Source of the DNA: Celoporthe dispersa
Lineage: Eukaryota > Ascomycota > Sordariomycetes > Diaporthales > Cryphonectriaceae
Assembly: GCA_016584495.1 (NCBI GenBank)
Contig: WAID01000013.1
Location: forward strand, 310,001 to 374,000
Direction of reading: 5' to 3'
Length of the DNA: 64,000 bases
Numbering within the stretch: the first letter of the stretch is position 1; every line of letters starts with the position of its first letter. Under the pieces are notes generated by a model that did not search any database, was not told the DNA's origin, and saw only the letters and a program-made list of their open reading frames with translations. Position numbers and translations under genes: made by a program. Below are positions 1-11,700 of the stretch, piece after piece.

Positions 1-626
1 GTGATAACATGATAGATGGGGAGATGCCTGGTCGGAAAATGGCCCGGGCCAGCGGCCACGGGATAGGCCTTAGCCCCGCAGGCCAGCACGCCAGGCACCC
101 GGGAACAGCGGGGGTTGGGGGGGGGGTTGGAGAGCAAGTCAGAACCCCGCAGCGGGCACGACAGCCACTGATTGGGCCTGTTCGCATCAGTAAGCAACCA
201 CTGTAAGCGCCTGAAACCACACCTGCGTGATGGCTGCCCTCCCTAACCCGACAGTGCCCATACTGCTTATGGTACTAGTAAGTACTGCTAATCACTGCTG
301 TGGTACTACGCAACCCACACACCCACACCAACTCCCGCGTGCGAAGAACATGGACATTGCATTGCATGGTGGCGTTTCTACCTCTTGTGGGTTCCTGTGT
401 CATCACAGAGACGTATCTATAAAAAACCAAAGAAGAAAAAAACATCAGCAGGACCCAACATGAGGCACCAGTACTACCCTCCTTCTCCTTCTCCTCCTCC
501 CCCAACAAGCCGCGGCTGAGAACCTCGCCTCCTCCTCCTCCTGATGGGCTTCACACCTTGATCCTGTTGATACTCTACCATGGGTCAAGTAGCAAAGATG
601 GTAGCAGTGATAACGGTAGTGGTCAT

Positions 627-651
627 GGTGGTGGTGGTGGTGGTGGTGGTG
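627..651. repeat. (GGT)n microsatellite
   Basis: About eight tandem GGT units followed by GACGATCACGACG. No coding context. Confidence 0.85.
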
Positions 652-2808
652 ACGATCACGACGGCTTTTGTTGTGGTTGCCTCCATCTAGGATTCATTTG
701 GATCTAGCACAAATGGTGGTGCGAGAGTCTGCCTGCCAGCCTGTCTACCAGTCAGTCATTCTCGGTCATCACCCCGCAAGCTGTGGTTGGGAACGCCTGC
801 CGTGCCACCACACCCAGCCAGTAGACAGGCCAGCCTGGAGAAGCAGGTGAGCCTCAGAAAGACTCGCCCGACTAGACGCCGCAGTATGCCACACGATAAT
901 GCACGATAGAGCCCAGTGCAGTAAATAAAGTGGGTACAATAAGTACAGTATAACTCATAAGGCTCTGATAACGAGGTGGACTCATCATTGAGGCTCTTGA
1001 CACCGACCAGGCGAGGTGGTTGGGGGAAGCAGAGCCGCTGCAGCCTGGCTGGCATTCCTCGTCTCATCTTCCTGTGGTCCCTGGCCCCCAATCATGGTAG
1101 AAACAGCACTTTTCTCTCGAGCCTCTGTCGCACCAGAGTGTGCATCTGACCTGAGCTGTACTACACACACACATCTGCGCACCTCCGACTAGCCAGCCAT
1201 CCACCCACCCACTTACAGATACGCACCTAGCACACACACACCTAGGCATCTCGTCGCGATCTACGCCCTGCTCCGAGCCTCGTTGTACCTACGAGACCCG
1301 GAGAGGGAGTGACTCTATCCAGGCTCTAGGCTGCGTGGCCTTTGCTTGTGGTTGGATCCCGGCAGAAGTGACTCGTTTCGCCGTCTCAACCTCCTCCCGT
1401 GTCCCCCCTCCCGGGTCTCCTCGATTCCCTCTTAGTACCTGTAGAATGCCATCCCACACGTTTGTTTCATCTGCGTACGGAGGCGGCAGTCCGAACCATA
1501 CTTCTACAATGCACAACAGGAATGAACATCTCGAAAGAAAGGAAAAACGAGTTCAGCCCTGCAAGCGGGTCCAGGAAGCACCCAAGGCACGTCAGCGCGC
1601 AGATCCGTCCGTCGCGCGGCCCATTCTCGCGGCCCTCTAGATGTGACGGGCCCACGAAAGAGCTAAGATGCCTCGCAGGTTACTAGCCAAATAGACCTAA
1701 CGCATGTCTCAAAGGAAAGAAGGCGCAATCCAGGGGACTTGGGAAAAGAAAGAGGGTGAACGAAGAAGGGAAAAAGGAAAAAAAAAGGGGGGGGAGCTGG
1801 TGGGAAAGACCTTGGCCCCCTCCCTTTCCTGCATCCTTCTGAGGGCTGAAAGGCAGTCATCATCATCGTCATCATCATGATTACATTATTTTTAATTGAG
1901 CAAGTGCACAAGGTATGCATGCGAGGGGACTTCTGGAAGGCTGACGGCTTGCATGCAGATGCACTGGGGCTGCGGCCCCTTCTGCTGCGGCCGCTGGATT
2001 AAAGGTTGGGTCGAGCGGGAAGCGGCCCCCATCAGGACTCTTGACTGTCCAAGTACTTCATGATTGTGCGAAGTTGGGGCGGGTGATTTGGTGCCTGCTT
2101 GTTTACGCCTTGCCGAACGCTTCGTCGGACGACCGACCGTTGGATGGATGAATAGATGGGATGGAACGAGGACACACCCACCCACACGTAATGGTTCGGG
2201 TTCAGATCTGAGGAAGCGAGGGGAACAGAGTTGTGTTCAGGTGATGGCTTTTCACTACACCTGTTTCGGCGCGGAAACGTATTCACCCGAGGGGGAAAGC
2301 AACATCTGGAACAAAGGGGGGGGGGGTTTCTTTCGCGACGGATACACGAGACAGAGGGCACTCGCCTGCTTCTTCAGCCCAGAACTGCGGCCTGCTATCT
2401 TTTGTGCTACAAAATGTGGTGACTATGGATGCAACGTGTCTCCTTTTTTCTTCTCTCCCTTTCTTTTTGTCTTTTTTTCTTCTTCTAATCCTCTTGATGC
2501 ACCTACTAGAATAAGTATCGTGATTCATATCTCCCGACGCAGAAAAGACTTGCTTTTGGCGGCGGAGGTGGCGGACCTCCTCATGCCGGGTTACATTTCT
2601 CACAGGATTCCTTTTATTTCTGGCTGACTGGCTGGCTGGGGCTGACCTTTGGTTTCCCCCGAAAGGGGAAGACGGCACGGCGGACGGAGAGAGAGCGGGA
2701 GAGAGAGAGACCTTTTGGAAAGTGGGTTTCAGTGCTGGCAGCCACTTGTTGCGTTCACTCCCCCTCCATCTCGTTCGGTCTGTGTTGGTTCTTTCCCGGG
2801 CCGGGCTC

Positions 2809-2839
2809 ACACACACACACACTCTCTCTCTCTCTCTCA
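2809..2839. repeat. Compound (CA)n-(CT)n microsatellite
   Basis: A CA dinucleotide run passes directly into a CT run. It lies outside any supported gene. Confidence 0.9.
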
Positions 2840-3283
2840 CCAGCCACATCTCACCCTGCATTTTTTCAGCTTGCAGTGATTATTGCGCACTGTGTCGTAC
2901 AAGAATCTCAGGTGTTGTGCAACGAAAGGATAATAGTTAACAGAATCAAGGAAGTGTGGGATGCTGCATTGGCCTCGTGGAGCAGAAAACGACGTGTGTG
3001 CTTGTGGGAACGACTTATACCCGCTCTGGTGGGACCATGTGGGAAGGACTTATATAGTAATTTTATATAAGTTTTTTTAAATCCACCACGGAGGTCATCG
3101 AAAAGACTTGTTCTCTCATTGAATCATCTCGTAAGTTAGAAACTAGATAGACAACAGAAAAAGAAAATTGGGTATCCGGAAAAGAAGAAAACCAAGATAG
3201 CTATCATAGCACATCCATCGGATCGTGTCAAGGGCAGGTATCAAACCACAAACCAAAAAAGACTTCACCACCAGCTCCGCCAT

Positions 3284-4323
3284 CTAATTATACGCCGCCT
3301 CCAGCCTCTCGATCCGCGCAGCCCTGCTCTCGCGCTGCTTCTTCCGCCGCCCCGTCTCGCTCAGGTCATTTCCGCGGCTATCCTCCCGGTACAGGTTATA
3401 CTCCTGCCCGTCCACATGCGCATCCCCCTCCACATACTCCTCCGCCGCCGGCTGAGGCGCCGTTGTGGCCGTGAACCGCACAGGAGGGCCGTCTTCCAGC
3501 TCCCGCGCCTCCTGCCCATCATTAAACTCCAGGATATCACTGTCGTGCAGCGACCGCACCTCGCCCCACTGCTGCTCCACCGGCTCCCGCCGCGTCGTGT
3601 AGTCCGCCGGCTGTTGGTGCGCCGGCAGCAGATCCGGGTTCGCAGGGCCCCGGTTATCTTCTCCCCGCCGCCGGAACGCACCAAAGAACCCTCCAGCCGG
3701 CGGGGCGTCGCGGCGCTGTGCCGGTGTGCCCTCGTAGTACTTGGGAGCGGCATACCGCCCGTCTGCATCGCGGAGGGGTCTCGAGCCCGCCGGCGGCCGC
3801 GGTTCATGCCAAACTCGAGCAGGACGGACAGAGGCAGGGAGACGGCCGCGGCGCACGCGGCAGCCAGGCAGGCAGTCTCCATGCGACACGCGACGCCGTA
3901 CGTGGGAAGACGCACGACGCTGCTGCCTCCCGAAGAAGAGGGCGTGGCAGACGCGGAGCCGGTGCCGTAGGGGCTTCCGACGCCCGAGGAGCCGCTGCAG
4001 GAGCCGGCACCATCGCGGTTGGCGACGGCGGTGTAGATGTAGGCAGCGGTGAGGCCGATGTCGAGGAGCATGGCGATGAAAGAGGTGGCGGCGTGGCCTG
4101 CGCAGCACCAGACCAGGAGGACCCCGGCCAGGGCGTAGAGGGTGGCGGCGGCGGAGATACCCTCGATGGCCTTGACGCTTTTGGGGATCGTGAGGCTGTG
4201 GTCGAGCATCGTGGCCAGGAAGTACGAGTAGATGCCGAGGATGACGACGGCACAGGCGAGCTGGAGGCCGCGGAAGAGCCACTGGAGGCACTTTAGGCCT
4301 GCGACGCCGGATCGGGAGGCCAT
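3284..4323 (-). CDS. MARVEL-like four-TM membrane protein, one-base frameshift
   Basis: The N-terminal frame starts at the ATG at 4323 and encodes four hydrophobic segments (about residues 16-40, 54-76, 80-100 and 148-170), as in fungal MARVEL-like proteins. These are integral membrane proteins of unsettled function, possibly in membrane organisation. Between segments three and four is a Ser/Gly-rich loop. After about residue 180 the frame changes: the hydrophilic acidic tail that ends at 3284 lies one frame away. The two frames join cleanly if one C is added to the run that reads GGGG at 3775-3778 on the plus strand, giving 346 residues and a sensible RDPLRDADGRYAAPKYYEG junction. Without that base the protein would end in an unlikely Arg-rich tail. 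A short intron is possible, but it would have to cut into segment four. I therefore favour an intact gene with a sequence error, though a real frameshift cannot be excluded. Confidence 0.75.
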
Positions 4324-7300
4324 GGCGGCGATGACGGCGGGTGCTCGGCTGCAGATGTCTGTTCTGTGAGTATCAAAAAGAAACAGAAGTCGCTTTGTGC
4401 CTCAGCTCAAGTGTATGTTGTATTACACATATTGGAAACTATCATCACAACAGTAAACGTGGGCATATGGCAACACAGCATGTCGAGCATATACATACTA
4501 TGTAAGTAATGTATCTGGCGTTCATGCGATGACGTCGAGATCATATTCATGGACAGAGAGACCCTGTTTGGCTGACGATCCCTCCCCCAGGACCCCAGAG
4601 ATGGATGGTGGGTGGGAAGGGGATTTCGTTTCGGATTTGTGGTTGTGCTATGTCATCGCCAGGGGATCGACCCATATAACACGCAATACTATGAACCAGC
4701 ACCACCTTGGAGAGCCCATCTCACTGGTTTGTCCACGTGGAAGAGAAGACAACCCCTCGCCTGTGCGCATCTGACGGTAATCGCAGTCGTAATCAACAAA
4801 CATTGATGACTGGATATGTAAATAAGTAGGGTCCCTGTGAGGAGGTGTCCGGATCATATCTACTGCGTGTCTGCATACTTCCATGTCGCTATTATGTCGT
4901 CGCACACTTGGCCAGCCCATAAGTTTCAGAGGCACATCCTACTGTATCAGCGAGGTGCACGGAAACTCTACACAGGGGCTTGAGATGTTCACTACTCGTT
5001 CGATTTTTTCTCCTTCTCTTTTTGTACAAACATCTCAGAACTCGAGCTGATATTTTTCATGGAGGGAACTCACCTACCGGACTTGGGTGGTCATTTCGTG
5101 TTCCAGCCACTGACTCACTGGCTTCATCTCCCGACCGAGGCTGCTACACGGCCGGAGGACCAGAAAGAAAGAAAGAAAAAAGTTGGGACAGCCGTTGAGA
5201 TCCTGAGACAGGGCTGTCTTGTGCTTGTTGAGCAGCCAGCGGGAAGGAATCACAACTCTGGACCTTTCATGACGATATTGACATGTTATCGCATCCTGCC
5301 GTGATACTCAGCAAGCACTACGTATACGAGTATGTAACTAGATCATACGTAACTTTGGCTACCACAGAACAGGCAGGCCTCCGGCTTCTAGACCCCGACA
5401 TGATCAGTCAAACCCGAAATAAAACACGCGACTCTCTAGTATGACAGCGCAAGGAAGAACCTAATCAATCAATCAATCAATCAATCAACGAATTCAATAT
5501 ATTGATTGGGTGTCACATCTGGCGCTCGTGTACAAGACAGGTGACGACGACCTTCAATACGGTAGACGGGCCCAGGCCAGGCAGGGTAGCAGGGTACTAT
5601 GGCATAAGTTCAGGTGCGTGCTGTGGAGGGGGGGGGTGCGCGGCAGCGTGGCTTGCTGCGGGGTGTGCTGCTTGGAGGGCACAGGGGGTTGACCCACTAA
5701 GAAACCAGGCCCTGATCGACATGCCAGAGCTGCATAGCGCCCCTAAGAAAGCGTGCATTGCGGTCTGCGGGCCGTGTGGGTCAAATGTCTCTCCCCCCTC
5801 CCGGGTCTATCGATGATGGATGATACGGGGGGTTGCAAGGTTATGTATAGTTCAGCTCGCAGCTCTGCCATTCTTTCTTTTCCCCTGTAGTTTCTTCTTC
5901 TTTTTTTTTTTTTCAGGGGCAAGAGATGGTTGGTTTTGGGTGAGGGTGGCAGCCCAGTCTCAAAAGCACATATAGTCCAGTAATATTTGGTTCTTTTTCT
6001 TTCATCCATGAACCCAACCATGGTATTTTTTTTAATTTTTTTTAAGGCAAAGAAGAAGAAAGAAGAAAAGAATATGCAAATTGCATCACACACCCAACAG
6101 AAAAATTTCTGACATTTCAATTTCCCAATCCCGGCCGCCCCCAGCACACAACCCGAACCTGCCCAGCAAAGTGTTACATGGAGGTACTGAATAGTATCTA
6201 AATGCTGCCAACAGTACATTCATTGATCCTTCAAACATCTCCCACCCCCCTCCCCTGGGCCACGAAACCCCTTGACCCCTTCTCCCCCTCCCCCTCCCCC
6301 TCCCCCCTCCATCACGCCCTGTGGCGTCCAGGAAAAACACGAACTCTGGGAAATTGAAATGCAACACGGAATCTCACAGGTGAGAGGGGTACTACCCTTC
6401 CTCCTATCATAATAATAAAGAAAAAGAAAATAAAAGCCCTCCCGAGGCCATAACAGGCAGGGACCGAAGAATTTTTTGTTTTGTTTTCTTGTTTTTAATT
6501 TTCAATTTCCCCAAAATGTGCGCCGACGGTGGTGGTGCGAAATCTATAGGAACCAATTTTGGAGGTGTCAGGTGGTTTCATGCCCAACGGGCTGATTCAT
6601 CGTATATTGGGCTGCAGTAAAAAAGATGAGACACGCACAATCAGTCACCAGACCCGTCTCGCCGGCCTGGGCCCCTATCTTGACACAGCCATGGGATGCA
6701 CGAGAGGGAATACAGGAAGGGACAGTGGAACAGTCACTTCAGCTGGTGTCAGTCACCTAGCAGTTTTAAGTGAGATCAACACTCAGTAATTGTGTGCTTG
6801 TCATTGCCATTCTTCCAGTACACGCCCAATCAAACCTAGAGGGGGCACAATCTTGATCTTTGCCAATAGTGAGGTAGCCGGAGCGAAGGAGGGGACGTCT
6901 GAAGTGAAGTGTGCACACGAGATCATGTAAATAAACGCCTGGTATTTGTTGGTCGAATTCCCATCAGCATTATAAACCGCCATTCATTCCATTACATTCT
7001 TAATATCCAGCCTTGTACCATACCGCGGCCTCCCGCCCCAGTTGAGCAAACTAAAAATATCTGTATCCTGTACATTCCATTGCCGAGTCATATCCAACCC
7101 AAAACTTTTTGTATTCCTGCCGAGAAAAAAATAACATCCGAGATCGCGATCATCTGGTGGGGAAGGACGATTGCTATCGTCCGCTTCTGGGTGTGTGTGT
7201 GTGGGTGTGGGTGTGTTGGTCGCGTGGAGTGCTTTGGTCCATGAGAGGTTTGGAGGAGATTGAAATATTGAAAAAAGATCCCTGGGTATCACTGTAAAAA

Positions 7301-7549
7301 GAGACCAGAAAGATGACAGCCACCGCGAGACGTGAGTCTCTGGGTATCGTTGTATGACCGAGAGGGAAACCCGCGACCCCAAGGAAAACCCCGTTGATCA
7401 AATAAAGAGATGGTATCGTACAGCACCCGCCGATCGTGTTTTTTCCTCCGTCTTGGTGTCTCTTTTTTTTTTTTTTTCTTTCGGTTTGCTTTTTCTTGTC
7501 TTGTTTGTCTTGCAGCTTGTGAGGATTTGGCTGTGTGAGGCCACATGAT
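4324..7549. other. Intergenic, no gene recognised
   Basis: This lies between the start of the MARVEL-like gene and the end of the next minus-strand gene. It contains a tetranucleotide repeat near 5463, long T tracts near 5900 and 7465, and a C-rich tract at about 6240-6310. No open frame shows family features. Confidence 0.6.
5463..5488. repeat. (AATC)n tetranucleotide repeat
   Basis: About six tandem AATC units, intergenic. Confidence 0.9.
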
Positions 7550-8782
7550 TTACTGCTCGGGATGCCTGAGGACATCCTCGCAGTTGGCGTCGAAGCGCAG
7601 GTTCCAGAGCCGGACCGACTGCATGAACTTTTCCGTCTTGTCAAGCTCACGGTCCCTGCCGAAGAGTGTCTGCACGAACTCGATGCCGGAGCGCTGACCA
7701 AGCTGCGCGTCCTTCTTGCTACCGGCCGTGAGCATCGGCTTCTCGCACAGCTTGAGCAGCTTCTGGAGCTTGTCCGTCAGGCGCTGGCCGGACGAGATGA
7801 AACCCTCAAACATCTCCTTGTTGTCCTGGGTCCGGATGCGGGGAACGGCCTCGGCAGCGCGCTTGATCTTGCCGGCGAGCTGGATGAGGAGGAGCCAGAG
7901 CTCACCGGCCACCTCGGAGATGGGGGTCGACGAGCCGCGCGAGTACACCGTCCAGTCGTACACCCACTTGCCCAGGCTGTTGGCATCAAAAACAGACCCT
8001 AGCAGGAGGATGGGCTCCTCTGTCGGGTCCCAGTTCTTCAGTGAGTAGCCCTTGGGGATGCCCCAGACCTTGGCATCGGCCTCCGTGGCCTTCCTGGTGG
8101 CAGGCGGGGCCTTGTGGTGGGGGGCAGAGGGCCGAGCGGTCTGAGGCCGCTGCGGCATGGACTGGGAAGCACGCCGGGCATGGGCGGCGGGATGGCGCGG
8201 CTCCTCGGAGTATCGCGTCTCGCGCCTGTCAAAATCATCATAATGGCGGGGTGAGGTCTGTGCATAGTAGCGGTGATCAGTTCCACGCCCACGATCGTTC
8301 TCATACACGTAGTAAAAGCCCTGCTCGCCCCTCCTGCTGCTGTGCCGCTTCGACTTCGACTTGGCTGGTATCACGTAGGTGACACCGTTGACCTCGACGT
8401 ACTCGTCCTCGTCGGACTCCCCATATGGATCTGAGGGCCTCGAGTAGGAATAGGAGCCGCGGCGGTCGCGGGTTGGGCGCGACCCAGAAAATAATTTGTT
8501 CCGCGATGATCGCGTGGCACTCACATTGGCCGTGGCAGCGTTGGTCGAGTAGAGGCCCTCGCTGTTGTACCGCGGCGAGAAGGCGGCAGGGCGCGGGCTG
8601 GGGTAGTCGTTCATGCCGCAGCTGACGTGCCTGAAGTGCGCTCGGGTCTGAGGCCGTTGCGGTGTCGACGACGCATAGTAGTAGACGGGTCCTCGGGGAG
8701 AAGGCGTTGGCGTCGCGAACTGGTCCTTTTCGTAGTAATACTCCGCGCCGGGAGTCGACCCGTAAGGAGATTGTCCGTTCAT
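7550..8782 (-). CDS. Conserved fungal protein, 'gp1-like' family, unknown function
   Basis: A single-exon gene of 410 residues. The open frame reaches 8827 only through a TTG, so the first ATG at 8782 (MNGQSPYGSTPG) is the likely start. The N-terminal half is disordered, rich in Tyr, Ser, Pro and Arg, with an acidic YGESDEDEYVEVNG patch. The C-terminal part (about residues 250-410) is a compact helical block with KNWDPTEEPILLLGSVFDA, a conserved WVYDWTVY motif and RLWNLRFDANCEDVLRHP. I recognise this block from a Pezizomycotina family often mislabelled 'vegetative cell wall protein gp1'. There is no signal peptide or membrane segment, so a cytosolic or nuclear protein is likely. The cell-wall name is probably wrong and no function is known. 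Confidence 0.85.
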   Translation of the reverse strand: MNGQSPYGSTPGAEYYYEKDQFATPTPSPRGPVYYYASSTPQRPQTRAHFRHVSCGMNDYPSPRPAAFSPRYNSEGLYSTNAATANVSATRSSRNKLFSGSRPTRDRRGSYSYSRPSDPYGESDEDEYVEVNGVTYVIPAKSKSKRHSSRRGEQGFYYVYENDRGRGTDHRYYAQTSPRHYDDFDRRETRYSEEPRHPAAHARRASQSMPQRPQTARPSAPHHKAPPATRKATEADAKVWGIPKGYSLKNWDPTEEPILLLGSVFDANSLGKWVYDWTVYSRGSSTPISEVAGELWLLLIQLAGKIKRAAEAVPRIRTQDNKEMFEGFISSGQRLTDKLQKLLKLCEKPMLTAGSKKDAQLGQRSGIEFVQTLFGRDRELDKTEKFMQSVRLWNLRFDANCEDVLRHPEQ

Positions 8783-11700
8783 TGTTCCTGGCTCTTGCAA
8801 TGCCTCGATGACATTCGGTGCATGCAAGATCCGATCCGCAACTCAACCTCGCCGGGTGTCCGATTGCGAAGACTCAGGTTTGTTGTTGATTGCTCTGGTG
8901 GGAGGGAGGGGAGGAGAGAGATAGAAAAAGACACAAGGCGCCTATGTCGGGACGCAGGAGAAAAAGTGACACCGTCACCTTTCTATGTAGTCGGTAGGAG
9001 ATGGGGGGAAAAACCGTCTTCTGACAGCACACATGTCAAGGTCTTGGTGTTGAGATTGGTCGAGGGGGCGAAAAGAGCATCAAAGAACGTGCGGGACGCC
9101 TCTGATGGTAGATTCTGGAAGAAACTGGGGGCTCGAATGACTCCAGCCTCTCAAATGATGTGTGCTCAAAAGCAGTGAAAGGCGTCGCGGTAGTGCGGGC
9201 GTTGACGTAGAAGAATTATATCTGGGTGAAGTGGCATGTATGCCTGTCGCAACAGAAGCAGAAGCGCGAAAAGCAGTGGTTGGAAAGAGAAAAAAAAAGG
9301 TGTGTGTCAAGCAAGGCCCTTTTGAACTTTCTTGGTTCCCAGACCGAGCCAGGGGGGGTAGTCTGATGCAACCCAGCAAGGAAGGATTGCTTGCACGGAT
9401 TCCCTTGTACCGCGCTAGGCAGGGGATAAAATAGTGATGAGAGTTCAAATTGGGTTCCGGCCCTCGTGGAGTAGTCGTTGTTGTGGTGGTGGTGGGGGGT
9501 GTCGCTAGAAGAGACTTGGGTACCTGGGTACCGGGACGCAGTGCGCCACCCGCTGGCTCACACCACGCTGTTGGGTACAGGCTAGTAATCAAAGTGCGAG
9601 GAACGAGCCACAGCTGTTCTCACACCGTCGGCGACTCACTGTCTGACCCTCCTGTTCGTCCGGGGCCGAATCGGGAATAATCCAATCGATGCCCGGTGTC
9701 ACAGCAGTGGTGGCAGCTCGGGCTGAGCTGCAGAGCGCTGCCTGCAGTGAGGTGACTCGGCCTGGAAATAGAAGCAGAAAGAGGCTGCGCAACACCCGGG
9801 TGCTTAGCTGCAGCGCCCGCCGTGAGACCCTTTGGCTTCTGGCTTCTTCTGGTCCCCGAAAGAGAGGAAGAGTCTATCGCAGCTCCGTGGGTTCACCCTC
9901 GTCCGGGTACCAGAAGGGAAAAGAAAGAGAAAAAAATCGTAGGTTGGTGTGGGCTGGGTCAAGTTGTTGCATGAACGCCGGTCGACTCAGGGGACCAGGT
10001 AAGCGAGATTGCTCTGGACACAACGACCGGGGCCGGCTTCTTAACACGCGACGACTGGGTTCGTGTAGAAAAGAATGGAAGAGAAAATTTTTTCGTCTTC
10101 CTTGTCGTCTTCCCCGGACTGCAAATCCAATTTCGATATCAGAAGCCCATGCTCGTGGCGTCAGTGCGTTTGAGTTATCGACGAATGGCAGGGCATGCCT
10201 CCTTCGCGGGACTTCGGGGCTTGTGGGTAGAGGGGCCGCATCCAAACTAACTGAGTCTCCACAGCAGAGTCGATGGAGTCTCCGGAAGGCCTGGGCCGGG
10301 AGAATCGGTCAACGGCACCCCTGTCGACGTGATATTGGTCGGTGAGCAGCGCGCTGTTGGTCAGGATGGAAGAATATATGAGGTTGTCGGGCAGGCAGGG
10401 AGACTGAGCTCTTGCCTCCCTCTCTCTCTCTCTCTCTATATCTCTCTCGCTGGCTGGCCAGCCGTGAGATCGAGAGCCAGGCAGACAGATGATGAGACAC
10501 CTCAGGCAGCTGGCATCCAGGTTGCAGTCGCAGGATGACGCAGGCGGCTTGCTTTTAGGTGAAGGAGGAGGCCCGTCTAGGTGGCCGGTGTTGATGCCTT
10601 CTGCCGCGAGATGAGCACCCGCACCTGGGTGAAACCTCGCGATCCGCAACGGCCGAGGAACACTGGTGTGCCTCCGTATCGCAACAGGTGGTGGTGATCT
10701 CCGCTGTGGATTGCACCGAGTACTGTACGTATCCGCAGGCAGAGAGACCGTGTGCCACGCACTGCGGGCAGTTGCAGGTCACATGCACGAGCAGCGGGCG
10801 ACGAGCAACAGCCGGCTGGACCGCCTCCGAATCTGGGTCTGGCCAAGGCTCGGCGGCCCAGCTGTCATGAGCAGCAGCTGAGGGGGGAGAGGAAAGCCCA
10901 GGCCGTGGTGACTGAGCTGGTGGGGCCCAGAACTGTGATTGTTGTCGTCGTCGGTACACAGCCAGACAGGACCGTGGAGATGGTGACGACAAGTGGAGGC
11001 TGGCCGCCAATATATAGATACGCAGCCGTCTGCGAGATGACTAGAACAGATGTGGCGAGACAGCCCAGGCAAACGAGGCGACAAAGGAGGACACACGTGC
11101 AAGAGTGCGAGGCTAGCGGTGACTCCTCAAGGGAGTAATTTTTGTATGTACTCCGGTAGCCTCTTGCAGACGCGTCCGCAGAGACAACAGGGTGTGACGG
11201 TGGTGGTGGTGGCGATGCGAGGGGAGAGAAAGAGTGATCAAGACGATGAGCTTCCACAGCTGATCGATGTGAAGACGAAGAAGAAGGAGGAGGAGGAGAG
11301 GAGGAGGAGGAGAGGGGGGCACTTGGGTGATAGGAGACGGAGCAGATGGCAGGTTCACCAGTCCGTCTTCACGGGAGGGAGGCACTGTGGATAATGGCAG
11401 GTGGTAAAAGCCCTGTGCACTGTGCCCTGTGCCCTTGTCCCTTGTGCCCTTCTTGCAGAGGGAAGGAGTACTACGTAAGTCATCAACCCCTCACCCCCTC
11501 TTTCCCTTAATCGATACCGCTTGCCTCTTGTGACAGTATCCCAACCAACCCTTTTCCCTCCCGCTCCGTGCGTGATAAATGATGAATGTGAACATCGCTC
11601 CCTACCAAAGGTGTGCCAGGTGATGCGGTCTCTGCCAATCTCCTGCCTCTTACGCCCTTTCCCTCCCCTCCCTCCCACGCTCGCCTACCCCCCCTTGCAT

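Larger units (their letters stand above)
1..3283. other. Intergenic, no gene recognised
   Basis: I see no supported gene in this stretch. Open frames on both strands are short, rich in low-complexity residues and match no family I know. It holds simple repeats (a GGT run at 627-651, a CA run joined to a CT run at 2809-2839), several G or C homopolymers and pyrimidine tracts. It lies beyond the 3' end of the MARVEL-like gene. Confidence 0.6.

Noticed and set aside
2064..2627. 187-codon open frame
   Set aside because: No family resemblance; the sequence passes through homopolymers and T/C tracts, and competing frames of similar length overlap it.
8783..8827. N-terminal extension of the gp1-like gene
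   Set aside because: It depends on a TTG start; the first ATG is at 8782.
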